Made by a program: the position numbers and the translations under genes | Shown: piece by piece, positions 23,291-36,720 of the stretch | Numbering within the stretch: position 1 is the first letter of the stretch | How the letters are laid out: the number at the start of each line of letters is the position of its first letter | Assembly: GCF_002775205.1 (NCBI RefSeq) | Contig: NC_036459.1 | Span: 476,492 to 540,491 of the forward strand | DNA: 64,000 bases | Source: Xiphophorus maculatus | Lineage: Eukaryota > Chordata > Actinopteri > Cyprinodontiformes > Poeciliidae | Direction: 5' to 3' | The notes under the pieces: model-generated | What the model was told of the DNA's origin: nothing | The model's input: only the letters and a program-made list of their open reading frames with translations | Database searches by the model: none

Positions 23291-26200
23291 ATTAATTCAA
23301 ATTCTTCAGTTATTGTAGATCGTGATAGAATAATAAATAAATATGACAATTACAAGAATTACGTCATACAAGAATAAAGGTTCAAATAAGAAAATAAACC
23401 ATAAATTCATACTATTCTGTTTTAAAGTCATAATATTTTGACTTTATTCTCGAAATATTGCTGGGAAGAATTGTGTTGCCTCCAACAAGATGGCCGGGGC
23501 TAAATCCTGGAAAAAAACGAACTAAATTGTTGATTTCAAATGATCTAAGTGTTAATTTATGAACTGAAAGTGAGAAGGAAACAGAAAGCGGGCGCAGCAT
23601 GACGCTGTATTAATGGCAGCTTTAACACGCCGTTACATTTCTAGGGTTTCTCCTGATAAAGGTCACATTTGGCCCACAGACCAGAGGAAGCATCACCTGC
23701 TGCATCACCTGCTGTTTCTCCACTCTGTCAAACCTCGGGGAGCTAATTGCTTTCAGAGAACATCGATTTCTCACTCGCTGTTTCTTTTTTATGACAAACT
23801 GCAGTTAAAGATCCTGCAACTTTTTAATGTATGCAACCATTTCCACGCAGCATTAGCATCTTTAAGGCATTTTTGTTTTCCAGCTCATTTCTCAGATAGA
23901 TCTGTTAGACATTAAATCTCCTTCCACTGAATAAATTCTTGATTCATTTATTGTTTTTAATGATTAATCGGAAATGTTCCAGCGTCGAGTTATCATGCGA
24001 CAAAGCGACTGCAATGATCATTTAAAAAACAAGAACTTGTGCTAAAATTATGTTAGCTTAAATGTTTATTAGCATGCAGCTATCAGTTTTCTGAACGTAT
24101 ATTTGATCCCTCCTTTTGGAAAATATGATTACAATAAATAATAAAAGTCTTAATGGATTTTAATGTGGAAGATAACTCCGTGTTCTTAGAAAAAATTTAC
24201 CGATTTGTGGATTTTTTTTTCAGGCGTTCGCCAAGCAGTCAAGCCAGGAAGAGCGTTTATTTTCCTCGCTGCTGATTGGTGGAACCGCAAGGAGCGGCAA
24301 TACCAAGAATGCTGATTGGTGGGACTGCTTATAGCACAGAAGGCTCGAGGTTGTTAGCTTCTGTGTTAGCACTAAAATGATTTCTGCTTTGTATGCGCTG
24401 CTAAAAAACACTAAATCTTACAAAGTATTTCGGTTTATTTTCCAGTGTAACTATCTTAGTACACTTGAAATAAGACAAGTAACTTTACAGCAAAAATAGG
24501 AGCTTGTTTTAAGTCAATAATTATTAAATATAGATGAAAACGTATTAGTTCCATGATTCACTTATAACAAAATATTTTTCCTAGAGTTTTCAAATAAATT
24601 TTTTATTATATTTTTGGGCAGCAAGATTTGTTTTTGAGTAAAAACATCTCAATAATTGGGGCTCTATTTACTCCAACATCAAGATCAAAGCAAAAACTTA
24701 ATTAGGACGGGATATTAGGGCCATGCCCAGAAAATTCAATAACATTACAAGAATAAAGTGACACTTTATTCTCATTAATTTATTACTAGTCTCAGTTTTC
24801 TGACTTTATTCTCGTTGTTTTATTATTATTATTTTACTTTTTTTTAGTATAGCCCTTGGAAATTTGTAAAAAAAAAAAAAAAAAATCAAGTATTATTTTA
24901 TTTTTATTTGTCCTTTATTTATTCATGTTATCTCATTGAAATTCAAGATATAATTTCCAAGAATGATTGGTTTTGATAAATCAAAATTACAAACAGAAAT
25001 AAAAGAAGCAATTAAGAAATTTGACTTAATTAAATAAGCTATTAAAATATGAACTATTCTATTAACTCATATTTTTCTTCTTAAAAAGAATAATAACTTC
25101 TTTTTGCAGACCTCAGTTATTTCTATAACTGAAGTCAGGGGCTGCCAAAATCCTCCAGAGGGGCCAGAAATGGCCCCCAGGCCAGACTTTGAACACCCTG
25201 AGCTCTTGGCATGGATTCGATGAGTGAAAGAAGTAAAATCCTTTCAACTATAAAGTTCATTTCAGTTTACAGTCTCACTGCTTTCTTCTCAACTCTGCTT
25301 ATGATTCTAGTTGCAAAGCCTGGACTGTGGAGAGCGATAAACAGACCCACTGAGGAAATGCATGGTTTATTAAAGTCAGAGCGACGCCCAGAGGCCCAAT
25401 AAATGTGTTTTATTTGTATTCTGTGCAGAAAAGCCGCAGCAGTGGGGAACGTTGCTGCTGAGGATCAATAGCCCTGATTTAGCCGAGTCAAACCTCGATG
25501 CTTGTATGTTTCCATACAAAGAAATATTGAGGCTGATGATGAAAAGAAGTTTCACTTCAGGGGACAAAGTGTTGAACCAGTGGAGAAAAATCAGAGAAAA
25601 TCTGTTTTTCTCTTTCTGTGAAAGAAAATAATAATAAAATGCTTGTAGTTGTAAATTTTTCTTTTTGTGTGTCGATTTCATTTTTAATAAATAGATTAAA
25701 ACAGTTTTTAGATGTTTCACTGTAATTTCTGGAGGATGTGGCTAGAAAACTAATTAATAACATATAATTATTGATTTGTTTTGTTTTAAGTGATATGACC
25801 TTTCCTGTTTGGTCCAGTTTTTTCTCCACATTGTTTTTATTTTTTAAGCAGTTATGAGGAAGATTGGGGAAACTTGTTGCTCTAAAGGTCGTTGCTAGGT
25901 AACCAAGGTTTGGGGAACTTGAAACTGCTTCTTACCAGCAGGTTGTTGCTAGGCAACCAAAGAGTGAGTTTGTTGATATCTTGGTGCTTTTTGTGTTTCA
26001 GGATGAGGAAGTGAGGTTTGTTTTGGTCATGTGACTCAGGATTATGAGTGAAGCTGCTCTGCTCTTTATATGATGTCTATCTGTAAATATTGCCATGTAA
26101 ACAATATTATTACACATAGTCGTCATGTGACGTCACACTTCCAGGAACTGACAGCCATCTTGGTAGGCAGTTGTTATGACAACAATAAACAAGTTACAAG

Positions 26201-27250
26201 CTTAGAACTAAATCTCACCCCATTTCTACCTAACATAAACAATAAAAGTACATTACAACTTTTTGAGTACTTCACCCTCCTCTGTGTAATACTTAGATAA
26301 ATATCAGTGGTATTTACTTGTTTATTACATGTACTTTGCCAGAAACTTGTTATTCACATAAAGAGTTTGTACGTCTTTTAATAATCAGTTTAAACACTGA
26401 TTGTATGCGTCCATGGTGTAGCACTCTTTGTTTTCACTAAGTAGTTAGTAGGAGAGCAGGAGTAGCTTATCCGCATCGTCTGACATGTTTCTATTATCAA
26501 TATTGACTGCAGCCATTTTGTTGATATTTATTTCTCTTGCACATTGGTCAAGAGTGTCCATAAACTTTCTTTTTGTTGGTTTTTCTCTTGCCTACCAAGA
26601 TGGCAGTTCAGAGGTGCGGCTCACTTCCTGTTCAGACTTGTGGGAACTTTTTATAACGTGCAATGTGCCTGTCAATAAAAATGCTTCAACTTGCAGCTAT
26701 GAACATTAAATGAGCTCAACTCGTATTACTAATAAATCTTCCTGCGTCTCAGAGGAAAGTTTAATCCTCAGAGTTTCAGATGAGAGTTCAGAGACATGAA
26801 AGAGCCTTAAATGATGTGTCCAACTGGTTTGTTGAGAGGATGATGTTCTGATCAGCTGCTTCTCCCTGAAATCTGTCCAAACCCATCAGCTCCAAGCGCT
26901 AATCCACTTCATGGCTTCGCTCCATGGAGGCAAAGGCAGGAAGCTGAAACCGCTCCGAATCCGGCGCCAACACACAACCATTTAGACAATTAAGTCGAGT
27001 CCTGCTGACTCAGGATCAGGAAGGGAGTCACGTCTTCAGGGTCGGGTCTGGGTCCAGATTCAGGTCGAGGTGAGGAAGGTGAGGAAGGTGAGGAAGGTGA
27101 GGAAGATGAGGTGCAGAGGAGGAAGATCAGCAGACAGAAACAGACTCAGTCACGGGTTCCTGCTAAACGGCCAGATGTGGATCTTCTGCATTCACTGCAA
27201 AAGCTTTTATTTTAGTCTTTTTATGTTTTATTTGGCCAGTTTTGTGTCTC
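23291..27250. other. intergenic sequence
   Basis: AT-rich. Holds a half copy of the fold-back MITE (about 24430-24600), a tattagggcc repeat (from 24713), an A17 run (24870-24887), a minus-strand copy of the gggggcca repeat (25128-25205), an inverted repeat (26143-26616) and a short aggtgaggaaggtg array (27065-27105). The block 26860-27010 is GC-richer and non-repetitive. No gene seen. Confidence 0.45.
26143..26616. repeat. inverted repeat pair, possible MITE
   Basis: agccatcttggtaggca (about 26151) and its reverse complement tgcctaccaagatggc (about 26591) face each other about 440 bases apart, with neighbouring bases (aactga / cagtt) also pairing. Confidence 0.5.
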
Positions 27251-27269
27251 TGTCATAGTTTTATGCAGC

Positions 27270-28370
27270 TGCAAACATGTTTACATACACAAACATTTTT
27301 CTCACTCACTCCGATGAAGCCATGGCGTTTTGGCCTGTTATGTTAAACTGGCACAGTTTCCATTTCCTACATGCCAATGTAATGAGAATTTTAACATTTT
27401 GTTCAGATTTTAAGTTGGTATTTGTCAGAATTATTTTTTTAGCTTTTTGATGTGGTTCAAACATTTTACAGAAGATGCTTAGAATAGTTTGTTGGAGTTC
27501 TGGTCCTTTCTTCACTGCAAAACACAAAATCCTACCAAATGTTTTTGTCAATTTTCCAAAGGAAATATCTTCATATGCTTAAAATAAGACTAAACTGACT
27601 TAGAAATAACTTTTCAGCAAGAACTAGGAGCTTGTTTTAAGTTAGTAGTACAGATCTAGTTCTACTGGTAGAAGTGATGTTCTCCTGACTGTGAGGTACG
27701 GTGGTGGCAGCATCATGTTTTGCTGCAGGAGGAACTGGTGCACTTGATAAAATAAATGGCATCATGTTTAAAAAATACGACGTGGAAACACTGAAGCAAG
27801 ATCTAAAGCACCTGTGTCAAACTGAAGGTCTGGGGGCCAAATCCGGCCCCCCATGGTTTCTTCTGTGGCCCTCTAGCAGTTTTTATCTGTATTCTGTCAA
27901 ATTACATCAATCAGTTCCTCCAGTTTATTGCAAAAATTCATGTGAAACTTTGCTCTTTTTTTGTGCAAATTTTCAGCAAAAATGGTCAAAAACTTTTGGT
28001 TAAATGATTTTTAACCGATGCTACCTCCCACCTGCAGGTGGCAGTATTTCTTACTTCTACCTTACTGCTTCCTCAGCTTTACTCAATGTCAAGTTTTGTC
28101 CATTATCGATACGGCGAGTTACAAAATGTCTCATTTACCGCCATAAAAAAAAATCACAAAACAATCATAAAGTCCTGGATAGAGTGATCGATCGAATGCA
28201 GATACAGATATTGATTAATATTTTAACATTGGACTTATCAATACATTCTGGGATAATCAAAAAACATTGACTTATTCCTCCCTTGTTTTTATACAGATAA
28301 TATTGTTGATTTTGACTGAAACTGGAGAAGTTAGGGAGGAAAAATCCTGTATGTAAACTTCTGGTTTCTG
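27270..28370 (+). mobile_element. Tc1-like transposon relic with nested insertions
   Basis: Left gtttacatacac (27279) and right gtatgtaaacttct (28349) look like Tc1 termini. Between them, 27690-27830 encodes ...FAAGGTGALDKINGIM plus KKYDVETLKQDLKHL, the conserved stretch of Tc1 transposase after GGGSIM. The N-terminal and catalytic parts are gone. A half fold-back MITE (27515-27675) and a copy of the gggggcca repeat (about 27815-28000) are inserted within. Confidence 0.7.
27815..28000 (+). repeat. dispersed repeat with gtcaaact...gggggcca start (copy 1)
   Basis: Starts tgtcaaactgaaggtctggg and gggccaaatccggccccc. The family recurs at 41112-41330 (plus), 25128-25205 and about 61030-61140 (both minus). 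Confidence 0.6.
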
Positions 28371-28374
28371 TTTG

Positions 28375-30760
28375 CTCCATAATGTACAGTATTATGTAAG
28401 AATCAGAACCGTTCCAACGGGCTTTTTCTAAAGCAGCTGCAGCGCATATGTGGGTATTTTTTTATCCGTCACCCCAGAAATAATTACAGCAGCAATTAGC
28501 CTTTGTGTGTGTGAGCAGTGTGTGTGAGCAGTGTGTGCGAGCAGTGTGTGTGAGCAGTGTGTGCGAGCAGTGTGTGCGAGCAGTGTGTGTGAGCAGTGAG
28601 CGTTAAAGTGGATCTTTGGGCTTTTTTCCTGCAGCAACAAGCTGTTTGTCCTTCGACTTTCTGAAACGGCTCAGAGTGAAAATATGGAGGTGATAAATGG
28701 AAACACACAGAGGTGAACTCTGCAGCGCGAAACAAACATGACAACGTTTCAGAAACAAAAACAGCATTTATGAAACACTGGAAATGAAGAAATGTTTTGT
28801 CATATTGTGCAGTTTTACACTCCACACTAACTAGCAAAGCAGCCATAAATTAATCTAATTAGATTATTTATTTACAGGGGAAATTAAAAAACTTATGTTT
28901 CTGCTACCAACAATCCTAATAAAGTATAAGAGAGTCTTAAACTAACCTTGACTTTTTAGCAATCAGTATAACGACAATGAAACACAGCAGTCTAATTTCC
29001 TCATAGCATTCTTCAAAATGGGAAAAACGAGAGAACGCCATTTAAATAAGGTAGATGTGCGATGATTCTTATAAATAAGGAATTTAATGACTCACATCAG
29101 ATCTTTCCATCCCTAAAAAATTAAAATCAGATCTGTGCCACTTCCATGTGTGGAACTAAATTTGATCCGATAATCTTCAAAGTGTCTGATTGGTCAAAAT
29201 AATCTGCTGCTGGCCACGCCCCCCTGTCAATAACAAACTTTTACTTGTGACCTAATTATTGGGAGGTTTTTGAAACGACACCAAAAACATCAACATCTGA
29301 CCTAAAGCTGCTGGTGATTTTTAAAGTGTTTTCACTGATTTTAGTCCCAAATTGAAGAATAAAAACGTCCATAAAAGTGATGTTTGTATAATAGGTTACC
29401 TTAAACGCACATGTGAGTGTTGAAAATTAAACCTGTGTCCAACATATATTACAATAAATTGTCCAGAAGTTATAATGTTAAATGATAATATTGACCATTT
29501 TCATCTAATATTATGGCCATAATAATAATGCAAGAAAACATTCTCAAAGATCAATAAACGTTAAATTCTAATAAACATTTTAAATGTCAAAAATAATTAA
29601 ACAACAAATAAAATGAATTATTAAGATTCTGAAAACAACATTGTCCTTCATAAATATGGCTGGTTGAGACCAAAACACTGAAGACTTTTGTCCCTTTTAC
29701 CCAAAATGATAAATTACTGAACTTGTTTTAATTCATGATGTGATTAGTTGGTTTATTGCCTCCTGGCCTAGTGAGGAGCAGCCATATTGAAATGTAAGGT
29801 CGACCTAAAAAGTTGTAACTTTCCCATTTTTCCAATGGGAAATACGACTTCTTCAGGCGTTCCAGTGGATTTTTCTGACTGGGAAATCTGAATTTCCCAG
29901 TAAAACTGGAACACAGCATGAGAACGGCTCAGTGGGTCACAGGGAAGAGGTTTTGTGCAATCAGGTCAGTCTGGGACCAATACATTGTTTTCATGTTGGA
30001 ACCCTGATAACGGATCCATGTTTGCATGCCGATTCCATCCAGTTCAAATATTTACTGGAGCTGGGATAAAGTGGAAAAGCTTCCATCATCAGGTCAAACT
30101 CCCTCAGGTCCAGAACGATGCGCAGGGTGGCACCGGGAACCTCCAGCTGTATTATCCTTTCCACTACAGCAGATCAAACACGGAGGCTTTCAGGTGTTTT
30201 CAGTAAGGATGTAAAACCCAAACCCTCAGAGTTGAAACGTAAATCTCTGTTCATAAATCTGCTGGGACCCGATTCCACCGAGGATCAAAGTTTTCCCTCT
30301 AACAGGAGATCCATCTCATGTTTTGTTGGCCGGGAGGCTTGTAGTTTAAGAGAATTACAAGCTTCTTAAAAAGCAAAACTAAAGATTTATAACGGCACAA
30401 TAAAGTTTGATTTAAACCGCATCAGAATGACGATGAATTCTGGGAATTTATGAGATCCTCTTGAGAAACAACTGGCAGACTGAGGCGATCCATGATCTCC
30501 AAGTCTTTACGACTCGTTTTAAAGGAATTAAACTATCACAGACTTCGTGTCGCTTGACTAAAGTCATGAAAACAGGATAAAAACTCAAAGGTTCAAGATG
30601 CTAAAACGATACAACTATTGTTGCAGCTGCACTTTCACTCAAACCATTCAAATCCAGCAGTCGCTTTCTCTGTTCAGCTTGTTGAATATTAATTAAACTG
30701 AATGGAAAAGAAATGAATTGAATGTTATTTTAACTTTTAAAAAATGATGGGTAAGAATCG
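28375..30760. other. intergenic sequence with a 13-bp minisatellite
   Basis: Holds the minisatellite at 28504-28600 and the right end of a TTAA-type MITE (gtataataggttacc ending at 29400, then TTAA), related to the element in srgap1 intron 16. 29950-30370 is GC-richer with overlapping open frames but no recognisable protein. Confidence 0.4.
28504..28600. repeat. 13-bp minisatellite
   Basis: About seven units of gagcagtgtgtgt with a t/c variant. The cysteine- or histidine-rich frames reading through it are artefacts. Confidence 0.85.
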
Positions 30761-30764
30761 ATTA

Positions 30765-31910
30765 TGATGCATTTTTTCACATCCACTCCGGGGTTTCTGC
30801 CTTACCAGATGTACGAAACTGAAATTTTTCGCCATCTGACAATACCACTAGTGTATGGAGCGAGACTAGATGTCCGTGACGGCGCCACACCAGGACTTGC
30901 TGAGGCGCTGATCAGGTCCGGAACGGTGACCCTGGGTCGGTTGGTGCGAGTGGCTGGACCGGATTTTGGGAACATCCAGGTTAACTCAGCGCTTCCTGGA
31001 CCGGGTGAAGGTAAAGATGACGGCTGGGGAGAGGCGGCTCCTGCAGCTGCACATCACAAGAGACTGGCTGCCCGATCCGACTGACCCATTCCCGGACCTG
31101 CTTATAATTCCAGATTTCGGAGAGGACGGTGGTCCTCTGCTACAAAGTCCGGACAAAGGACTGGACTTGTGCAAAACGGGGCCAAAAGTACTGTACAAAT
31201 GTTGTGTAAAAATCCTGAACAAAAGAAATAAGAGTGTGTGGAGCGACAGACTCAACAGTCAGAAACCTCAGTGGAGGACTCGGTACAAACCTCCGATAAA
31301 AACACGGACCGGTGATTTACAGTGGCGGGTTCTTCACGGCGCCATCGCCACCAACTCGTTTTTATCGGTCATCAGTCCTGGGGTTTTAAACGAGTGTCCA
31401 TTTTGTAGTTTGTCTGAGAGTGTTTTTCATGTTTTTATAGATTGTGTACGGTTAGCTGGCTTTTTAAATGTTTTAAGGAGCATTTTTAGCCTTTTTAGCC
31501 TGGTTTTTACCAATTCTGTTTTTATCAATGGTGTACATTACAGTCGATCCACTAGTTTTAAATCCCGGCTTTTAAATTTTTTAATAGCCGAAGCCAAGAT
31601 GGCTATTTACTTGACTCGACGGGACAAAATGCAGGCTGGACCTGAACTCTGTGGAAGGTTAACATCAGGGCCAGGTTGAGGTTGGAGTTTTGTTTCCACA
31701 GAGCCACCGGGGATTTAAATGGTTTTTCAGTTCTGTGGGGTTTTAACTATGTGTTGTCCACCATTTCTAATCAGGGAGAAACTAAAATATAACAAGCTGT
31801 TATTGTAACTATTTATTGTGGTTTTTTTAGTATCCTTGACCTGATTATTTAATGTATTGTTAAATTATTGTATAATAAATGTTTTGTTAAAAATCACAAA
31901 AAAAAATCTT
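30765..31910 (+). mobile_element. 5'-truncated Tx1/L1-type LINE, ORF2 C-terminal end
   Basis: A frame at 30764-31084 (GARLDVRDGATPGLAEALIR) is followed, after a one-base frame change near 30990, by 30966-31679. The latter has WRTRYKPPIKTRTGDLQWRV, LHGAIATNSFLSVI and the CCHC-type knuckle CPFCSLSESVFHVFIDC. This layout is typical of the C-terminal end of ORF2 in fish Tx1/L1-group LINEs. A 3' UTR of about 200 bases ends in an A run and (CTT)n at 31898-31924. No reverse transcriptase domain is present, so the copy is 5'-truncated and inactive. Confidence 0.7.
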
Positions 31911-31924
31911 CTTCTTCTTCTTCT

Positions 31925-33160
31925 CATGAATTTGCTGTTCTGAAGCCGCTGGCCTCAGAACAGGACGATGTTTACATCTGGGACATTAGGAGGGCTGATG
32001 GAGGTCAGAGGTCACTTGGACACTTCCTGTTCTCCACATGTTCTCCCAGTCACGCTGTCACGCTGCGTTCTGTGATCAGATTTTTACAACATTCCTGTTT
32101 TTCTCCCGTTTGGGAGCGAAGCGGGCTGGAGGAGGCTGATGTGGATCCCAAAGGACGGATCCAGCGATCCGGCTGATGAGAAACGCTGGCGGTCACTGGG
32201 AACCGACACGGCTTCGGTTCTGATCAGACATCATCACTTCCTGCTTTTAAAGCAGGCAAACTGGACAACCAGGCCAGTTAAATCAATAAATCAAATGATA
32301 AATTAAAACAAACTCAATGATTTCCATTTGCATCTTCTACCAAAATCTGGATGATAAAAGTCTTGAAACTAAACTAAACCATATTTTGAAGGATAATTTT
32401 GTGTAAAGAGACTTTTTAATTCATTTTATTCGTTGTTTTATTTATCTCAGATATGTAAAACGCTTATTAAAGTTTGAGAATGTGTTCTTGCATTATTGCC
32501 ATTATTTTACCTTAAAATGGTCTCAAAACAACAATATTGTTTATCACAATCATTTCTGGGACAATTTATTGTCCAGCAAAATTCAATAATTGTGGGTGAA
32601 AACTCAACACACAGCGATTTGAAAAAGAAAGTACACCCTTTCCTTATGAAGACATATTTACAACTTTCTGAAGTTGTTTAAATCACGTTAACAGAAACAT
32701 TCAGACACTAATTTAACCAAACAGCTCAATGATAAAACGTTCGGCTTCAACTGGATTTAAAGGGAAAATGGCAGCAAAAGGAATATTTTGTTGTTCTACA
32801 TTTGTGCAGGTTGTTCCTCCTTCTTGGTTCAATCGATCAACGGTCCGTCATAAAGTATTTAATCTGATTTAAATCTGAGGAAAGAGAGAAAATGGGGCGG
32901 TTTTCCCAAAAGGAAACGTTTTGGAACATTAGCGTTTCGGCTTATGAGGAAATCAAAGCTCCTTACTTTGGTCTGGATCCGGTTGAGTTTCCTCTCCATA
33001 AACCGGACTGGCAGTCTGGACCTGCGGTTCTGATGGGGGTTCTGTGGAAGCAAGTTGGTAGAAAACAACAAACATATTTTACAGATGAATCATAAATTAA
33101 GTCCAGGAGAAAAGTTGGTAAATTTTCAGCTGCTGTGGTTTTTTTCAGAAACCAACCAAA
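31925..33160. other. intergenic sequence
   Basis: Contains the dispersed AT-rich repeat copy at 32290-32600. 31925-32200 is GC-richer without a recognisable product. No gene seen. Confidence 0.4.
32290..32600. repeat. dispersed AT-rich repeat (copy 2)
   Basis: Second copy of the family at 18280-18600, same order of shared words; ends near gggacaatttattgtccagc. Confidence 0.6.
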
Positions 33161-33164
33161 CCGT

Positions 33165-33245
33165 CTGAGCAACCTGTTCCCCTCCTGGCCTGTGGGGGCG
33201 CTGCACCAAGAACCACTGAAAGAAATGACACAAAACTTTATTATT
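33165..33245 (-). repeat. GCGCCCCCACAGGCC repeat family, fragment
   Basis: Minus-strand fragment around ctggcctgtgggggcgctgc, ending in the complement of ttgtgtcatttctttcagtg. Same family as the copies at 38.1, 45.4, 45.8, 47.2, 49.3 and 56.6 kb. Confidence 0.7.
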
Positions 33246-33249
33246 CATG

Positions 33250-36180
33250 AAATATAAACAAAATGGAGCAGCGCCAGGTTTTAACAGTTGGAGGATTTCT
33301 CTCTTTATGGAGCTTTTTGTTATTTAGTGAAATAACAAAAACTGACAAAACATTTTTGTTAACTGAAGTAAATAAAAACAGTAATTAAAGGGGAAAAACT
33401 ATAACTACCTGGAACTATAGTTATTATCAGAAAATAAATGAAGATGAACTTTTAAAGTGTAAGATCAGCAGTTTTACTAACTGGTTTAGGAGAATAAATA
33501 AAATAATAAATAAAGTTTCTGGATTTTCTGCCCACTGAATGAACAATGTTAGGTGATATGTAATGTAATGATAATGTAGGTATATTTCATGCAGATTAGT
33601 TAAAGTTTCTGAAGTTTTTTATTGAAAGAAACTGATTTGGAAACATTTTCATTTGACCTGATTTTATTATTTATACGATTTACTGTCATTTTTATTGTTA
33701 AAATACCAAAATTTCCACTTTATATTTTGATCCATGTGATTATGTAATTTTGAAATATTAAATGGTTGATAATTTGACCAGAACCTCATTACTTTTTTCC
33801 AGAACTTGGCTGTTTTTCTGCTCACTTCCTGTTTCAGACGCTGAAAAGCCGCAACATGTCTAAAACCATCGCTGACCTTCTGCTCGCAGCGTTAGGGAAC
33901 CTGATGACTCGGTTCCCTCTGGGTTCTCCGGCCCGTTCAGCAGAGGAAACAGAACAAAGCGTTCGCCTGGAGAGAAAAATATCTCTGACATGTTTAAAGT
34001 ACCGAGCCAAAAACCCTGAACACGAGTTATTCAGGCATTGTTGTTCTGTTCTGTTCTGTTCGGTTCTGTTCGGTTCTGTTCTGAGGTGATTAAAAACCCG
34101 TTCCGTCTGAATCAAGATCGTTTCGAATCTGATTCCAGCATCAGATTTTCAGTTTCTTCCTCCAACTGGAAATAATTTATCATCTCTTTAAAGGAAAAGC
34201 CAAACATTTATTTTTTCTCCTACTAAACAAATAAATGGATAATTAGTTTGATCTGAATATAACATAAAACATCCATGATTAATATGTTCCAGACAGCTTT
34301 GAATTTGGGATTTTATTTGATAAAACAGCTGCAGATATAATAATAAACAGTTTGCCCTGATGTTTGAAACCTGGATGCAAAACTGTTTGGATTTGTCACA
34401 TAAGACAAAATGTTTCAAATAAATAATGCAAAATAAATTACAGTAATCAAGCACAAATGAGACGTGTAAATAGATTTGAATGGAGAGAAACAGAACAGAT
34501 TCTCCTTTCTGGCTTTTATCCAAGCAGGAAGCGACCAGAAATATACAAAAACGTCTCCAGGAAAAAGTTCAACATTTTCTCCCATTTCAAAAACTCAAAA
34601 TCCTTTTTTGTCCCACAAAAAGGTTTTTATTTCTTATAGTTTTGGCTTAGAGATCATAAAATCCTAAAATTCATCGTCTCAGAATTTCATCCGATCCATA
34701 AAAATGAAATATGTTTAAAAACTTTCTCTGGTCTCAGTTATGGGTTGTGGCTCCTTTTGCATGAATTTGCTGCCGATCGATTCTGTTGTTAATCAATTTG
34801 TTCTCCTGTCTGCCGTCGGTTTGAAGCAACACTGGAGCGCTCCTCCTCATTGACATCACATCAACACACAAACAGACCAAACCGGATCAGAATCCAATTA
34901 TGACCAAGATGCAGAACGAGGAGGAGAAAGTTTTATCGTGAGAATCGGGTCTGAAGAACCAGAACAACAGACGGCTGCTGCAGTAACAGGAAACTTTTCT
35001 GTTGCTTTTTGTGGAGAGCTGATAAGTGAATTTATGGTTAGAAGTGTCAGATTACAGGCTGCATGGAGTTTATCAGGGATTATGAGGCAACATGTAATAA
35101 TTTGATAACATTGATACACGTTTTATATGAATATATATGTTTTTCTCTCTTATTTCAGACAGTAATACTGAAACTATATGGCATTATTAAACACATGAAT
35201 ACATATAAAATATTGTCACCTTTCTACAATCATAACCTATGTCATATTTTATTTTATTTGTCTTATTATGAAGTGATTTTTGGAAAAAGAAAAACATTTT
35301 AACAAAAACACCAAAGGAAAAATGATTTATTATTTCAAATCAAAAGAAAAATCACTTTTTTGCCAAGGGTAAAATATTGACAAAAAAAAAAAAAATTCCA
35401 ATTTGTTTTGGCAAAAAACAAAAAAAAATCACTTCCACATAATTTAATATTTTGTTCTGTTTAATGATGCAAATTTTAAATTCTGTTTTAATCAGTTCCT
35501 CAGCATTTTTTTACCAAATACTTCTTTAATCCGACTTGCATCATTTCTTGGACGGATTCTGTTGAGTAAAAGTTTTGGGTATTTTATTCACCTCTGGAAA
35601 TATTTCTCTCTATTTTAAATCTAGTTTCACTTTCTGAATTATGTGATAAACTATTTTATTTACTCCTCTAGTATGAGACTAGTTTTATTAAACTTGTAAA
35701 ATCATCTATAATTAATTAACAATATGGTTAATAATTAGAGTTCCGATTCAACATCACAGTTAAAGGAAAAATAACAAAAATGTCCTTCATTATGTTACAG
35801 AACAGAGAAACTCTAACACATGTGATCAACCTCCAGGCACTGAACTGAAACTTTGACTAAGCCTTTTGGTTTTCTTCCCCTGTGGTGCTGAAACAGCAGA
35901 TAATCCAAACGTTTGAACTTTAAACCAGGAAAGACGGAGAGATTTATACGCCACACGGCAAAAACAGACACAAATATGACAGAGATGATCAAAGGAAACG
36001 GGAAACAGCTGAAGCTCATCACCAAATCTCAAACTAGTGCAGCAATTAGACAAATACCAGGTGTGGCTGAAGGGAGAATAGCAGAACCAGTCGCAAAACA
36101 GACAAAGATCAACACTGGAGAGCTACAGCAAACCCTACAGTCTCTGGAACAAACACATGGTTCAATCAGACGATGGTAAA
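33250..36180. other. intergenic sequence
   Basis: AT-rich. Holds the second copy of the unclassified repeat (33500-33760), a (TTCTG)n-type microsatellite (34041-34085) and A-rich runs near 35380. The small frame at 35913-36179 has no recognisable domain. No gene seen. Confidence 0.4.
34041..34085 (+). repeat. (TTCTG/TTCGG)n microsatellite
   Basis: Eight to nine five-base units with a g/t variant. Confidence 0.85.
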
Positions 36181-36189
36181 AACCAAGGA

Positions 36190-36485
36190 AACAACATTAG
36201 CTAGAGCTAACAATAGCTACAGCTAACAACATTAGATAGAGCTAACAACATTAGCTAGGGCTAACACCATTAGCTAGAGCTAACAACAATAGCTACAGCT
36301 AACAACATTAGCTAGAGCTAACAACATTAGTTAAAGCTAACAACATTAGCTAGAGCTAACACAATTAGCTAGAGCTAACAGCATTAGCTAGAACTTATGC
36401 CTTTAGCTAGAGTTAACGCCATTAGCTAACGGCCCTTAGCTACAACTATCACTAGTAGCAGAAGCTAATTCCATTAGCTAGAACT
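36190..36485 (+). repeat. 19-bp minisatellite (attagctagagctaacaac)
   Basis: Around a dozen imperfect units of attagctagagctaacaac, more degenerate towards the right. Confidence 0.8.
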
Positions 36486-36575
36486 AAAAACAGACATTAA
36501 CTTGTACTTTTGGCAACAAGTTCATGTCTGGAAAACGTCCCGCTAAGATGTCACATTCAAGTGGAGCTGTTACCT

Positions 36576-36576
<1 letters not shown>

Positions 36577-36629
<53 letters not shown>

Positions 36630-36720
36630 TTTTATTAGTATAGCCCATTTCAGCAGCAAGGCATTTCAAAGTGCTTTACATCATATCAAACAGAAACACA
36701 AAGCAACATAGAATCAATAA
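36577..36720 (-). repeat. retroposon 3' end with (GATT)n tail
   Basis: (TCAA)n at 36577-36628 is joined to aaattttattagtatagccc and a cattt...caaagtgctttacat stretch, a common fish non-LTR 3' end read on the minus strand. The parent element is not identified. Confidence 0.5.

Noticed and set aside
28428..28846. His/Thr-rich frames near 28.5 kb
   Set aside because: Translations of the 13-bp minisatellite.
29955..30369. Overlapping open frames near 30 kb
   Set aside because: Three frames open at once with no family match or splice structure; noted only as a less AT-rich stretch.
30966..31679. 237-residue open frame as a host gene
   Set aside because: Matches the C-terminal end of a Tx1/L1-type LINE ORF2 with its CCHC knuckle, followed by an A-rich/(CTT)n tail.
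35913..36179. 88-residue open frame
   Set aside because: No recognisable domain; adjacent to a minisatellite; no further support.
36190..36628. CRISPR-like array
   Set aside because: Simple tandem units without unique spacers in an animal genome.
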